In this document: piece by piece, positions 37,068-45,111 of the stretch
How positions within the stretch are numbered: position 1 is the stretch's first letter
How the letters are laid out: each line of letters starts with the position of its first letter
Source: Variovorax sp. PAMC26660
Lineage (GTDB): Bacteria; Pseudomonadota; Gammaproteobacteria; Burkholderiales; Burkholderiaceae_C
DNA length: 64,000 nucleotides
NCBI RefSeq assembly: GCF_014302995.1
Contig: NZ_CP060295.1
Coordinates: 434,001 to 498,000, forward strand
Reading direction: 5' to 3'
Position numbers and translations under genes: made by a program
Notes under the pieces: generated by a model
The model's input: only the letters and a program-made list of their open reading frames with translations
Told to the model about the DNA's origin: nothing
Database searches by the model: none

Positions 37068-37143
37068 GGGTGCGGATGATCACCCGATGAACTCCTGAAC
37101 GATATTGCCGTTTTCTGCGGATATCTTCAGATATCTTGAAGTT

Positions 37144-38040
37144 CTACGACATCGGCCGGACTGACGCCAGGGTTTTGAGCATCGAAGCGACCAGCGGGCC
37201 CTCCTCGTCGGCGCGCGTCACGGCCACGACCGTGGTGCACGCCTTGAGTTCCGCCAGCTTGACGAAGGCCACGTCGCTCTGCCCGCGCTGCGCCACCGAG
37301 GCGCCGACGACCGCATAGCCCAGGCCCGCTGCGACGAGTCCGAGCGCGGTGTGAATCTCGATGGCTTCGTGCCCCACGCGCGGTTCGACACCTGCCTCGC
37401 GCAACCGCGCAATCACTTGCTGCGCGAAGGAGCTCTGCGGGTCCTTGGGGTAGCTGATCAGCGGCAACTTCGACAGCTCGGCCAGCGAGACTCTGCCGCG
37501 CTTGGCCGACCGGTGATCCGCGGGAACGACAACGGCGAACGGATCATCGAAAAGCGTCACATGCCGCAGGTCCGCGGGCGGCTCCGGCGGCGCGGCAAAG
37601 CGCGACAGGCCGATGTGAATGCGTCCGCTGCGCAGCTGCGCCGGCTGGTGTTCGGACAGCAGTTCGACCAGTTCCAGCTTGACGTCGGGGTGCTTGTGCC
37701 GAAAGGCCCGCACCGCGGCCGGCACGACGGAGTTGAGCAGCGAGCGAACAAAGCCGATGCCGAGCCAGCCGCTCTTGCCGGTGGCCACGTCGCGGGTCTC
37801 TTCTTCCAGCCTTTGGCCGTTGGCCAGCAATTCCCTGGCCCGAGGCAGGAAGAACAGCCCGAGCGGCGTCAGCGTCATGGGCTTGGCGGTGCGATCGAAC
37901 AAGGCACCGCCGAGACCTTGCTCGAGTTGAGCGATCTGCATGCTGATGGCGGTGGGCGCGACGAACAGGCGCTCTGCAGCGCGTGAGAGAGTGCCGCTGT
38001 CGACCACCTCGCAGAAGTAGCGCAATTGACGAAAGTTCAT
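37144..38040 (-). CDS. LysR-family regulator, probably of the RraA-like/Bug operon
   Basis: 298 residues from ATG 38040 (MNFRQLRYFCEVVDSG), the canonical LysR start. The HTH reads LSRAAERLFVAPTAISMQIA and the effector domain begins near GWLGIGFVRSLLNSVVP. It lies 76 bp upstream of the RraA-like gene and in the same direction, so it may be co-transcribed or control the operon from its own end. The intervening DNA has two GATATC repeats (around 37118-37135) that could be binding sites. Confidence 0.86.
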   Translation of the reverse strand: MNFRQLRYFCEVVDSGTLSRAAERLFVAPTAISMQIAQLEQGLGGALFDRTAKPMTLTPLGLFFLPRARELLANGQRLEEETRDVATGKSGWLGIGFVRSLLNSVVPAAVRAFRHKHPDVKLELVELLSEHQPAQLRSGRIHIGLSRFAAPPEPPADLRHVTLFDDPFAVVVPADHRSAKRGRVSLAELSKLPLISYPKDPQSSFAQQVIARLREAGVEPRVGHEAIEIHTALGLVAAGLGYAVVGASVAQRGQSDVAFVKLAELKACTTVVAVTRADEEGPLVASMLKTLASVRPMS

Positions 38041-38112
38041 GGCGGGGGATCGTGCCACGGGCACGCGGCCCCAGGGTGGATGCAAACCCGTGCAGGCAGT
38101 CGTCAGGAAAGG

Positions 38113-39045
38113 CTAGGACACCACCTGGTAGTACAGGTTCTGCGGGTGCTTGGCCTGCGCGAAGAAGAACCAGCGCTCGGCCAGCAGGCCCGGCGCCTGC
38201 ACCAGCACCGCGAACAGCCACGGCCACACGGCGCTGCTCATCAAACCGCACACCAGCAGCAGCGCCGGCAGCACGAAGGCCAGCAGCAGGAAGCCGAGCT
38301 TCATGTTCTTGAGCGCGGCGAGCGATGCACCGTGGAAGAATTCGCGCGTGTTGAACGACCCGGCCGACATGCCCATCGACTTCTGCACCAGCTTTTCGGT
38401 ACGGATGCCCGTGGCCGATTGCAAGGTCGACTTGTGGCGAATGCCGGCGTTGCGCCGCAGTGCCTGCCCGCGCGCCGCCCATGCCGCCAGGGTGGCGACC
38501 AGCGCGCACGGCCCGAAGACCTGCACGAAGCGCACCTCACCGGCCACTGCCGCCATCGCGCACGCCAGCACCAGCCCCGACGACAACCCGATCAGCGTGA
38601 AGTTGACGACGGTCAGCGGATGCGCCCACTCCTCGATGAAGCGCAGGCACGCGTAGATCATCGCCGTGCAGTACCAGAGTGCGAGGCAACCGCACAGCAC
38701 CAGCACCGGCAGCAGCCACGACCACGGTGCATCTGCGCCCAACTGCAAGGACAGCCACCACAGCGCCACCAGCGCGATGAAGCCCGGCAATACGATCACT
38801 TCGCGCGACATCCACGAAGTGCGCCACATCAGCACCGCACGCCATGCGCGGGTCTTGCGGCCCAGGTGCATGAACGACGCGGCCAGGCCGGCCACGAGCA
38901 GCACCTCGGCCACGCCCAACGCCAGCGTCAGGAAGCCCGGTGCCATCTCCAGACCGAACAGCGCGCCGAGTGCGAGCGTGAACACCAGCCCCTGCGCCGC
39001 ACCGGCGAGCGTGGTGAAGAAAAGAATCGAGAACGCGGGATGCAT
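38113..39045 (-). CDS. soeC: Sulfite dehydrogenase membrane anchor subunit SoeC (DmsC/NrfD-like)
   Basis: 310 residues with about eight membrane helices, starting AFSILFFTTLAGAAQGLVFT as in DmsC-type anchors. It fixes the cytoplasmic molybdoenzyme to the inner membrane and passes electrons to quinone. The start is four bases after the soeB stop, so soeA-soeB-soeC form one operon. DmsC-family anchors also serve DMSO and other reductases; the SoeC call rests on the subunit order, the absence of a Tat signal on SoeA and the sulfonate genes next door. Confidence 0.78.
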   Translation of the reverse strand: MHPAFSILFFTTLAGAAQGLVFTLALGALFGLEMAPGFLTLALGVAEVLLVAGLAASFMHLGRKTRAWRAVLMWRTSWMSREVIVLPGFIALVALWWLSLQLGADAPWSWLLPVLVLCGCLALWYCTAMIYACLRFIEEWAHPLTVVNFTLIGLSSGLVLACAMAAVAGEVRFVQVFGPCALVATLAAWAARGQALRRNAGIRHKSTLQSATGIRTEKLVQKSMGMSAGSFNTREFFHGASLAALKNMKLGFLLLAFVLPALLLVCGLMSSAVWPWLFAVLVQAPGLLAERWFFFAQAKHPQNLYYQVVS

Positions 39046-39049
39046 GCGG

Positions 39050-39892
39050 CTACTCCCGCGCGTCGGTCGACGGCGTGATGTGGCGCGGCAGGTACTGGTT
39101 GGCCGGGTTGGTTTCCCACTCGGGCATCAACTGGTAGCCGCCGCGTTCGCGGATGGCCTTCGACACGTCGGAGTCCGGATCTTTCACGTCACCGAAGATG
39201 CGCGCGCCGGTCGGGCAGGCCTTGACGCAGGCGGGCTTGCGGTCTTCCTTGGGCAACTGCTCGTCGTAGATGCGGTCGACGCACAAGGTGCACTTGGTCA
39301 TGACCTGGCGTTCTTCGTCCAACTCGCGTGCACCGTAGGGGCAGGCCCATGCGCAGTACTTGCAGCCGATGCACTTGTCGTAGTCGACCAGCACGATGCC
39401 GTCTTCCTTGCGCTTGTAGCTCGCGCCTGTGGGGCACACGGGCACGCACGGCGGGTCTTCGCAGTGCAGGCAGCTCTTGGGGAAGTGGATGGTCTCGGTG
39501 GCCGGGAAGGCGCCGGCCTCGTAGGTCTGCACGCGGTTGAAGAAGGTGCCTGTGGGATTGGCGGCGTAGGGGCGCTCGTCGGCCAGCGGTCCGGCGCTGC
39601 CGGAGGTGTTCCATTGCTTGCAGGACGTGACGCAGGCGTGGCAGCCGACGCAAACGTTGAGGTCGATGACGAGGGCGAGTTGCTTGGCGAGCGTCTCGCC
39701 CTGCTCGGCGCGTTTGGACCCCGTATGACTCCCTCCCCTCCCGGGGGAGGGGAGGGGTGGGGGCGGCGGCGCATCAACTGCGGGCCGCACTTCAATGAAG
39801 GCCGTCGTGCCCCCACCCCAACCCTCCCCCGGAAGGGGAGGGAGCAAGACCGGGGACGGCGCCGCGATCAGGTCTTTCAGCCACTGCATCAT
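39050..39892 (-). CDS. soeB: Sulfite dehydrogenase iron-sulfur subunit SoeB, with N-terminal repeat insertion
   Basis: 280 residues, about 40 longer than expected. It has four 4Fe-4S cysteine clusters: CVGCHACVTSC at 81-91, CLHCEDPPCVPVCP near 155, CIGCKYCAWACP near 185, and CTLCVDRI with ACVKACPTG near 210-235. It carries electrons from SoeA to SoeC in the cytoplasm. Residues 16-56 are Pro/Gly-rich and coincide exactly with a 120-bp inverted repeat pair (39727-39846); without it, residue 15 would lead straight into the ferredoxin fold. Start overlaps the soeA stop as ATGA. Confidence 0.82.
   Translation of the reverse strand: MMQWLKDLIAAPSPVLLPPLPGEGWGGGTTAFIEVRPAVDAPPPPPLPSPGRGGSHTGSKRAEQGETLAKQLALVIDLNVCVGCHACVTSCKQWNTSGSAGPLADERPYAANPTGTFFNRVQTYEAGAFPATETIHFPKSCLHCEDPPCVPVCPTGASYKRKEDGIVLVDYDKCIGCKYCAWACPYGARELDEERQVMTKCTLCVDRIYDEQLPKEDRKPACVKACPTGARIFGDVKDPDSDVSKAIRERGGYQLMPEWETNPANQYLPRHITPSTDARE
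39727..39846. repeat. REP-like inverted repeat pair inserted in frame in soeB
   Basis: Two copies of a 36-bp C/G-rich unit in opposite orientation, at about 39729-39764 and 39809-39845, differ at only a few bases. Each unit has its own palindromic core (CCTCCCGGGGGAGG in the left copy). They flank about 44 bp of unique DNA. The total of about 120 bp is a multiple of three and contains no stop in the soeB frame. It looks like a mobile REP pair or MITE. Confidence 0.75.
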
Positions 39893-42828
39893 TTCCTGCC
39901 CCGCCCCGCAAAGTACGTCAACACACTCGCCGCCTTCCCCAACACCCCAGGCGCACTCGGCATGCTCGCCATCTGCGGAAAAGTCTCTTCAGGTTCCCCA
40001 GGTTCCGCCGGCCGTATCCGCACCCGCACGTCATACCAGCCGGCCTGCCCGGTGATCGGATCCGAATTGCTGATGCGTCCGCTCGCCGTTCCCGCGAAGG
40101 GCAGCTCTTCGCTGATCAGGTGATTCAGCAGGAACCCCTTGCGCGCCTCGTCCGACCCCGGCGCCAGTTGCCATGCGCCATCGGCCTTGCCGATCGCATT
40201 CCAGGTCCACACCGTCCCCGGCTCCACGGCCTCGCTGTAGCGCAGCATGCAGCGCACCTTGCCCCACTGGCTCTCGACCCAGCACCAGCCGCCGTCGGCA
40301 ATGCCTGCTGCCTGCGCGGTGAGCGGATTCACGTGCAGGTAGTTGTGGCTGTGAATTTGCCGCAGCCAGGCGTTCTGCGAATCCCACGAGTGGTACATCG
40401 CCATCGGGCGTTGCGTCAGCGCGTTGAGCGGATACGCATCGAGATCGGTCGCGGCCTCTTCGAGCGGCGGATACCAAAAGGGCAGCGGGTCGAAGTAGGT
40501 GTCGATGCGTTCGCGCAATGCATCGGGCGGTTGCCGGCCGGTGCTCTTTCCCTGCGCCGCGAGCCTGAAGCTCTGCAGCGTGTCGGAATACAGCGCCAGT
40601 TGCACCGGGTCGTTGCGCTGGCGCCAGCCCTTGCCTTTTGCGAAGTCCAGGTACTCCCGGTTCCAGTTGCGCATGTAGTGCATGGTCTCGGGCATGTGGT
40701 ACTGAAACACGCAGTTGTTCTGCGCATAGGCTTCCCACTGCTTGGGGTTCGGCGCGCCGCGCAGATGCTCGGTGCCGTCCTTGCCGCGCCAGCCCATCAG
40801 GAAGCCGATGCCCGGCTGTGGCTCGAAGTTGACGACGAAGTCCGGGTAGCCGGTGTACTTGCGCCCACCCTCGGGCGTGGTGAAGGCCGGAAACTTCAGG
40901 CGCGAGGCCAGCTCGATCAGCACTTCCTGGAACGGCCTGCACTCCCCTGTCGGTGGCACCACCGGCACGCGCACCGAATCGACCGGTCCGTCGAACTCCG
41001 AGATCGGGCGATCGAGCATGCCCATCACGTCGTGGCGTTCGAGGTAGGTGGTGTCGGGCAGCACCAGGTCGGCAAAGGCCACGGTCTCGCTCTGGAAGGC
41101 ATCGCACACCACGAGGAAGGGAATCATGTGCTCGCCCTTCTCATCCTTGCGGTTGAGCATCTCGCGCACGCCCATGGTGTTCATGCTGGAGTTCCACGCC
41201 ATGTTGGCCATGAAGATCATCAGCGTGTCGATGCGGTAGGGGTCGCCCTTCACCGCGTTGGTGATCACGTTGTGCATGAGCCCGTGTGCCGACAGCGGGT
41301 GTTCCCACGAGAAGGCATGGTCGATGCGGATCGGCGAGCCGTCGGGGTTGATCGCCAGCTCTTCCGGGTTGGCCGGAAAGCCCAGCGGCGCCGCGTTGAG
41401 CGGCGTGTTCGGCTGGATCATGCCGGGGTCGTTGAAGGCCCGGTAATTGGGAACGATGTGGCGCGGGTACGGCGCCTTGTGCCGAAAGCCGCCCGGCGCG
41501 TCGATGGTGCCGAGCACGCTCATCAGCACCGCCAGCGCGCGCACGGTCTGGAAGCCGTTGGAATGGGCCGCCAGCCCACGCATTGCATGAAAGGCCACAG
41601 GGCGCGCCTGCGTGGTCGGATGTTTCTTGCCCCACGCATCGGTCCACGGAATGGGCAGCTCGAAAGCCTGCTTGAGCGCCGTCTCGCCCATCTCGCGCGC
41701 CAGCTTGCGGATGCGCGCGGCGTCGATGCCGGTGATGGCCTGCGCCCACTCGGGCGTGCAGCTCGCCACGCGTTCGCGCAGCAACTGGAACGATGGCGCG
41801 ACGCGCGTGCCATCGGCCAGCGTGTAGTGGCCTTCGAGGGCAGGGTCGCAACCCTCTTCAATGCCTTCGGGGTATGCGGGCTTCACGCTGCTGCTTGTCT
41901 TGTCCCACACCAGCTTGTTGTGCGGATGCCGTCCGTCGCCCGGCGGACCGCGCTCGGGATCGAAGGCGAACAGCCCTTCGCGCTCGCAGTCGTCCAGCAC
42001 CACGAGCTGCGGCGCGTTGGTGAAGCGCTTCAGAAACGCGTGGTCCACCAGTTCATTGCCGATCAGCTCGTGCAGCAGCGCCATGAACAGCGCGCCATCG
42101 GTGCCCGGCTTGATCGGAATCCACTCGTCGGCGATGGCCGAGTAGCCCGTGCGAATCGGGTTGATCGAGATGAAGCGCCCGCCCGCCCGCTTGAACTTGC
42201 TGATCGCAATTTTCATCGGGTTGCTGTGATGGTCCTCGGCCGTGCCGATCATCACGAACAGCTTGGCGCGTTCCAGGTCGGGCCCACCGAATTCCCAGAA
42301 GCTGCCGCCGATGGTGTAGATCATTCCCGCGGCCATGTTGACCGAGCAGAAACCGCCGTGCGCCGCATAGTTGGGCGTGCCGAACTGCCGAGCGAACAGG
42401 CCGGTGAGCGCCTGCATCTGGTCGCGCCCCGTGAACAGCGCGAACTTCTTCGGATCGGTCGCGCGGATGTGGCCGAGGCGCTCGGTCAGCATGCCGTAGG
42501 CGCGCTCCCAGCTGATGGGCTCGAACTCCCCCGCCCCGCGTTCGCTGCCGGCCTTGCGCAGCAGCGGCTGCGTGATGCGCGCGGGCGACACCTGCTTCAT
42601 GATGCCCGACGAGCCCTTGGCGCAGATCACGCCCTGGTTCAGCGGATGGTTCGGGTTGCCGTCGATGTAGCGCACCTCGGGGCCCTTCTCGCCCTCGCGC
42701 AGATGCACGCGGATGCCGCAGCGGCAGGCGCACATGTAGCAGGTGGTGGTCTTGACCTCGGTGTCGGCCGTGGGCGTGGGGGCCGACAGCGGATCGTGCA
42801 CGGGCTCGCGGGACAGGAAACTGAACAC
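39889..42828 (-). CDS. soeA: Sulfite dehydrogenase molybdopterin subunit SoeA
   Basis: 979 residues from GTG 42828, with AAAGGA upstream. The N-terminal 4Fe-4S site is C30-x2-C33-x3-C37-x31-C69 (TTTCYMCACRCGI, then GVICAKG). Molybdopterin motifs follow, and a dinucleotide-binding C-terminal domain (SHNYLHVNPLTAQAAGIADG). There is no Tat signal, so it is cytoplasmic, which fits SoeABC, the quinone-linked sulfite oxidase, rather than exported DMSO reductases. The length also fits SoeA. It would oxidise sulfite released by Xsc to sulfate. Tetrathionate or thiosulfate reductase is the main alternative. Confidence 0.8.
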   Translation of the reverse strand: MFSFLSREPVHDPLSAPTPTADTEVKTTTCYMCACRCGIRVHLREGEKGPEVRYIDGNPNHPLNQGVICAKGSSGIMKQVSPARITQPLLRKAGSERGAGEFEPISWERAYGMLTERLGHIRATDPKKFALFTGRDQMQALTGLFARQFGTPNYAAHGGFCSVNMAAGMIYTIGGSFWEFGGPDLERAKLFVMIGTAEDHHSNPMKIAISKFKRAGGRFISINPIRTGYSAIADEWIPIKPGTDGALFMALLHELIGNELVDHAFLKRFTNAPQLVVLDDCEREGLFAFDPERGPPGDGRHPHNKLVWDKTSSSVKPAYPEGIEEGCDPALEGHYTLADGTRVAPSFQLLRERVASCTPEWAQAITGIDAARIRKLAREMGETALKQAFELPIPWTDAWGKKHPTTQARPVAFHAMRGLAAHSNGFQTVRALAVLMSVLGTIDAPGGFRHKAPYPRHIVPNYRAFNDPGMIQPNTPLNAAPLGFPANPEELAINPDGSPIRIDHAFSWEHPLSAHGLMHNVITNAVKGDPYRIDTLMIFMANMAWNSSMNTMGVREMLNRKDEKGEHMIPFLVVCDAFQSETVAFADLVLPDTTYLERHDVMGMLDRPISEFDGPVDSVRVPVVPPTGECRPFQEVLIELASRLKFPAFTTPEGGRKYTGYPDFVVNFEPQPGIGFLMGWRGKDGTEHLRGAPNPKQWEAYAQNNCVFQYHMPETMHYMRNWNREYLDFAKGKGWRQRNDPVQLALYSDTLQSFRLAAQGKSTGRQPPDALRERIDTYFDPLPFWYPPLEEAATDLDAYPLNALTQRPMAMYHSWDSQNAWLRQIHSHNYLHVNPLTAQAAGIADGGWCWVESQWGKVRCMLRYSEAVEPGTVWTWNAIGKADGAWQLAPGSDEARKGFLLNHLISEELPFAGTASGRISNSDPITGQAGWYDVRVRIRPAEPGEPEETFPQMASMPSAPGVLGKAASVLTYFAGRGRK

Positions 42829-42911
42829 TGGCGGTCCTTTGTTTTCAAGCGGGGGCTGCGCCGATGCTAGGGGTCTTCCATCAAACGAAAAAGCGCAGAA
42901 TATTGCTCACG

Positions 42912-43853
42912 ATGACCGGAAAAACAGATCAGCAATCCGCCCAGCGGCTGCGCCTGAACCTGCGCCAGCTCGAAGTGTTCGTGGCCACCGCGCGTGGCGG
43001 CAGCACCCGTGCCGCGGCCGACCGCATCGCGCGTTCCCAGTCGGCGGCAAGCAGCGCGCTCGCTGACCTGGAAGCGTCCGTCGGCGCCCTCCTGTTCGAC
43101 CGCATCGGCCGCCGGCTGGTGCTCAACGAAAACGGCCGCGCGCTGTTGCCCAAGGCGCAGGCGCTGCTGGATCAGGCCAGCGACCTGCAGGCACTCTTCA
43201 GCGGCGAGCATGCGGCGCCACTGCGCGTGGCGGCCAGCTTCACCATCGGCGAATACCTGCTGCCCGAACGCTTGTCGCAATGGACCGCCCTGCATCCTCA
43301 GAGCCAGGTGCGCCTGCACATCGCGAACACGCGCGACGTGATCGAGGCGGTGGCGGGCTTCGACGTGGATGTCGGATTCATCGAAGGGCCGCAGACACAC
43401 CCCGACCTTGTCGTGCGTGCATGGCGCGAAGACGAACTGGTGATCGTGGCCGCGCCCGGCCATGCGCTGGCGAACCGCGTCGCCACCCACCGGCAACTCT
43501 CGCAAGCCACCTGGGTGCTGCGCGAGCACGGCTCGGGCACGCGACAGGTGACCGATGCATGGCTGATCCAGAACCTCGACCAGGTGCGTGTGGGCTTCGA
43601 GCTGGGCAGCACCGAGGCCATCAAGCGCGTGGTGGCCTCAGGCACCGGGCTGGCCTGCCTCTCACGCTACACGGTGGCGCAGGCGCTGGAAGACGGCCAC
43701 CTGATCGAGCTGCGCACGCGCTTGCCCGCCGGCGTCCGGCGGCTGGCCACGGTGATGCACCGCGACAAGCTGCTGGGCCGTGCCACCGCCGACTTCCTTC
43801 GCCATTGCGGGGCGACCGTGCCACGCTTTGCGGCCACTGCGGTGTTGCGCTGA
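42912..43853 (+). CDS. LysR-family regulator divergent from soeABC
   Basis: 313 residues from ATG 42912; an ATG at 42864 is less likely. HTH region: LRQLEVFVATARGGSTRAAA with SQSAASSALADLEASVGALL. Effector domain: LRVAASFTIGEYLLPERLSQ and VDVGFIEGPQTHPDLVVRAW, close to the CbbR/CysB-like branch. With only 83 bp between it and soeA, it probably controls sulfite oxidation. It converges with ackA. Confidence 0.86.
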   Translation: MTGKTDQQSAQRLRLNLRQLEVFVATARGGSTRAAADRIARSQSAASSALADLEASVGALLFDRIGRRLVLNENGRALLPKAQALLDQASDLQALFSGEHAAPLRVAASFTIGEYLLPERLSQWTALHPQSQVRLHIANTRDVIEAVAGFDVDVGFIEGPQTHPDLVVRAWREDELVIVAAPGHALANRVATHRQLSQATWVLREHGSGTRQVTDAWLIQNLDQVRVGFELGSTEAIKRVVASGTGLACLSRYTVAQALEDGHLIELRTRLPAGVRRLATVMHRDKLLGRATADFLRHCGATVPRFAATAVLR

Positions 43854-43880
43854 GGCTGGCGGCCGCTCAGGCTTTTGCCA

Positions 43881-45104
43881 TCAGGCGCCTTGCGCGTGCA
43901 GCACTTGCGCCGTGTGATGCGCAATGACGGCCTCTTCGTCGGTGCGCAGCACCCAGGCGCTGACCGGGCTCTCGGGCGTGGTGAGCCGTTGCGCGCCATC
44001 TTGGCGGCTGCGGTTGGCGGCGGCATCGACATTCACGCCCAGCCATTCGCAGTCTTCGAGGATGCGTTCACGCAGCCCGGCGGAGTTCTCGCCGATGCCG
44101 CCGGTGAACACGATGGCATCGACACCACGCAGCGCTGACGCCAGGCTGCCCATGTGCTGCACCACCTGTTCGACGAAGTGCCCGATGGCCTCGGCCGCGG
44201 CGGGTTCGACGGACGCTTCGAGCGCGCGCATGTCGCTCGACACGCCCGACATGCCGAGCAGGCCCGATTCGCGGAACAGCAGCGTCTCGACCTGGTCGGC
44301 CGACATGCCGCGCGAGCGCATCAGGTACAGCACCACGGCCGCATCGATGTGGCCGCAGCGCGTGCCCATGGTGAGGCCGTCGAGCGGAGAAAAGGTCATC
44401 GTGGTGGCCACCGAGCGACCTTGCGCAATGCCGCACATCGAGGCGCCATTGCCCAGGTGCGCGACGATCACGCGCTGCTGCGCCAGCTCGGGCGCCACAT
44501 GCACGAGCTGCGCCACGATGGATTCGTAGGAAAGCCCATGGAAGCCGTAGCGCCGAACGCCCGCATCGTGCAGCGCACGCGGCAATGCGAAGCGGCGGTT
44601 GACCTCGGGCTGCACCGCGTGGAAGGCGGTGTCGAAGCACGCCACCTGCGGCACGCTCTCGAAGGCCGCCGTTGCCGCGCGCACGCCGGCCAGGTTGTGC
44701 GGCTGGTGCAGCGGTGCCAGCGGTTCGAGTTGGGCCAGTGCTTCGAGCACCTGCGCATCGATGCGCACCGGCGTAACGAAATCCGTGCCGCCATGCACGA
44801 TGCGGTGCCCGACACCGGCAATGCGCCAGCCGTCGCCCTGCTGTGCATGCCAGTCAAGCAGCGCCGCGAGCGCGCCCTGGTGCGAAGCCTGCGCGCCATC
44901 GAGTGCGGCGTCGTGCAGGGTGTTGCCCTGCGCATCGCGCACGCGCAGCCGCGCCTTCAGTCCGGCACCCAGGCCGTCGGCCTGGCCCGACCACAGCGCC
45001 GCCGGCAGAACGCGACCATCGCTGCGTGCCTCATCGCCCGCATCGAACAGCGCGACCTTGATCGACGACGATCCGGCGTTGAGTGTCAGCAGCGCATCGG
45101 CCAT
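43881..45104 (-). CDS. ackA: Acetate kinase
   Basis: 407 residues. Family motifs: LTLNAGSSSIKVALFDAG at the N-terminus, GHRIVHGG near 100, the phosphate-binding stretch VIVAHLGNGASMCGI near 208, and the C-terminal IVFTGGIGENSAGLRERIL near 330. It converts acetyl phosphate plus ADP to acetate plus ATP. It lies seven bases downstream of xsc, so it handles the acetyl phosphate that Xsc makes. In most xsc operons this place is taken by phosphotransacetylase, giving acetyl-CoA; here ATP is gained directly. Confidence 0.94.
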   Translation of the reverse strand: MADALLTLNAGSSSIKVALFDAGDEARSDGRVLPAALWSGQADGLGAGLKARLRVRDAQGNTLHDAALDGAQASHQGALAALLDWHAQQGDGWRIAGVGHRIVHGGTDFVTPVRIDAQVLEALAQLEPLAPLHQPHNLAGVRAATAAFESVPQVACFDTAFHAVQPEVNRRFALPRALHDAGVRRYGFHGLSYESIVAQLVHVAPELAQQRVIVAHLGNGASMCGIAQGRSVATTMTFSPLDGLTMGTRCGHIDAAVVLYLMRSRGMSADQVETLLFRESGLLGMSGVSSDMRALEASVEPAAAEAIGHFVEQVVQHMGSLASALRGVDAIVFTGGIGENSAGLRERILEDCEWLGVNVDAAANRSRQDGAQRLTTPESPVSAWVLRTDEEAVIAHHTAQVLHAQGA

Positions 45105-45111
45105 GGGATGT

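Noticed and set aside
39889..42828. SoeA as a DMSO or tetrathionate reductase catalytic subunit
   Set aside because: No Tat signal is present and the neighbours are sulfonate genes releasing sulfite; SoeA fits better, though the alternatives are not fully excluded.
40120..42870. Plus-strand reading frame of 916 codons opposite soeA
   Set aside because: Antisense shadow of a well-conserved molybdoenzyme; composition is typical of the complementary frame in high-GC DNA.
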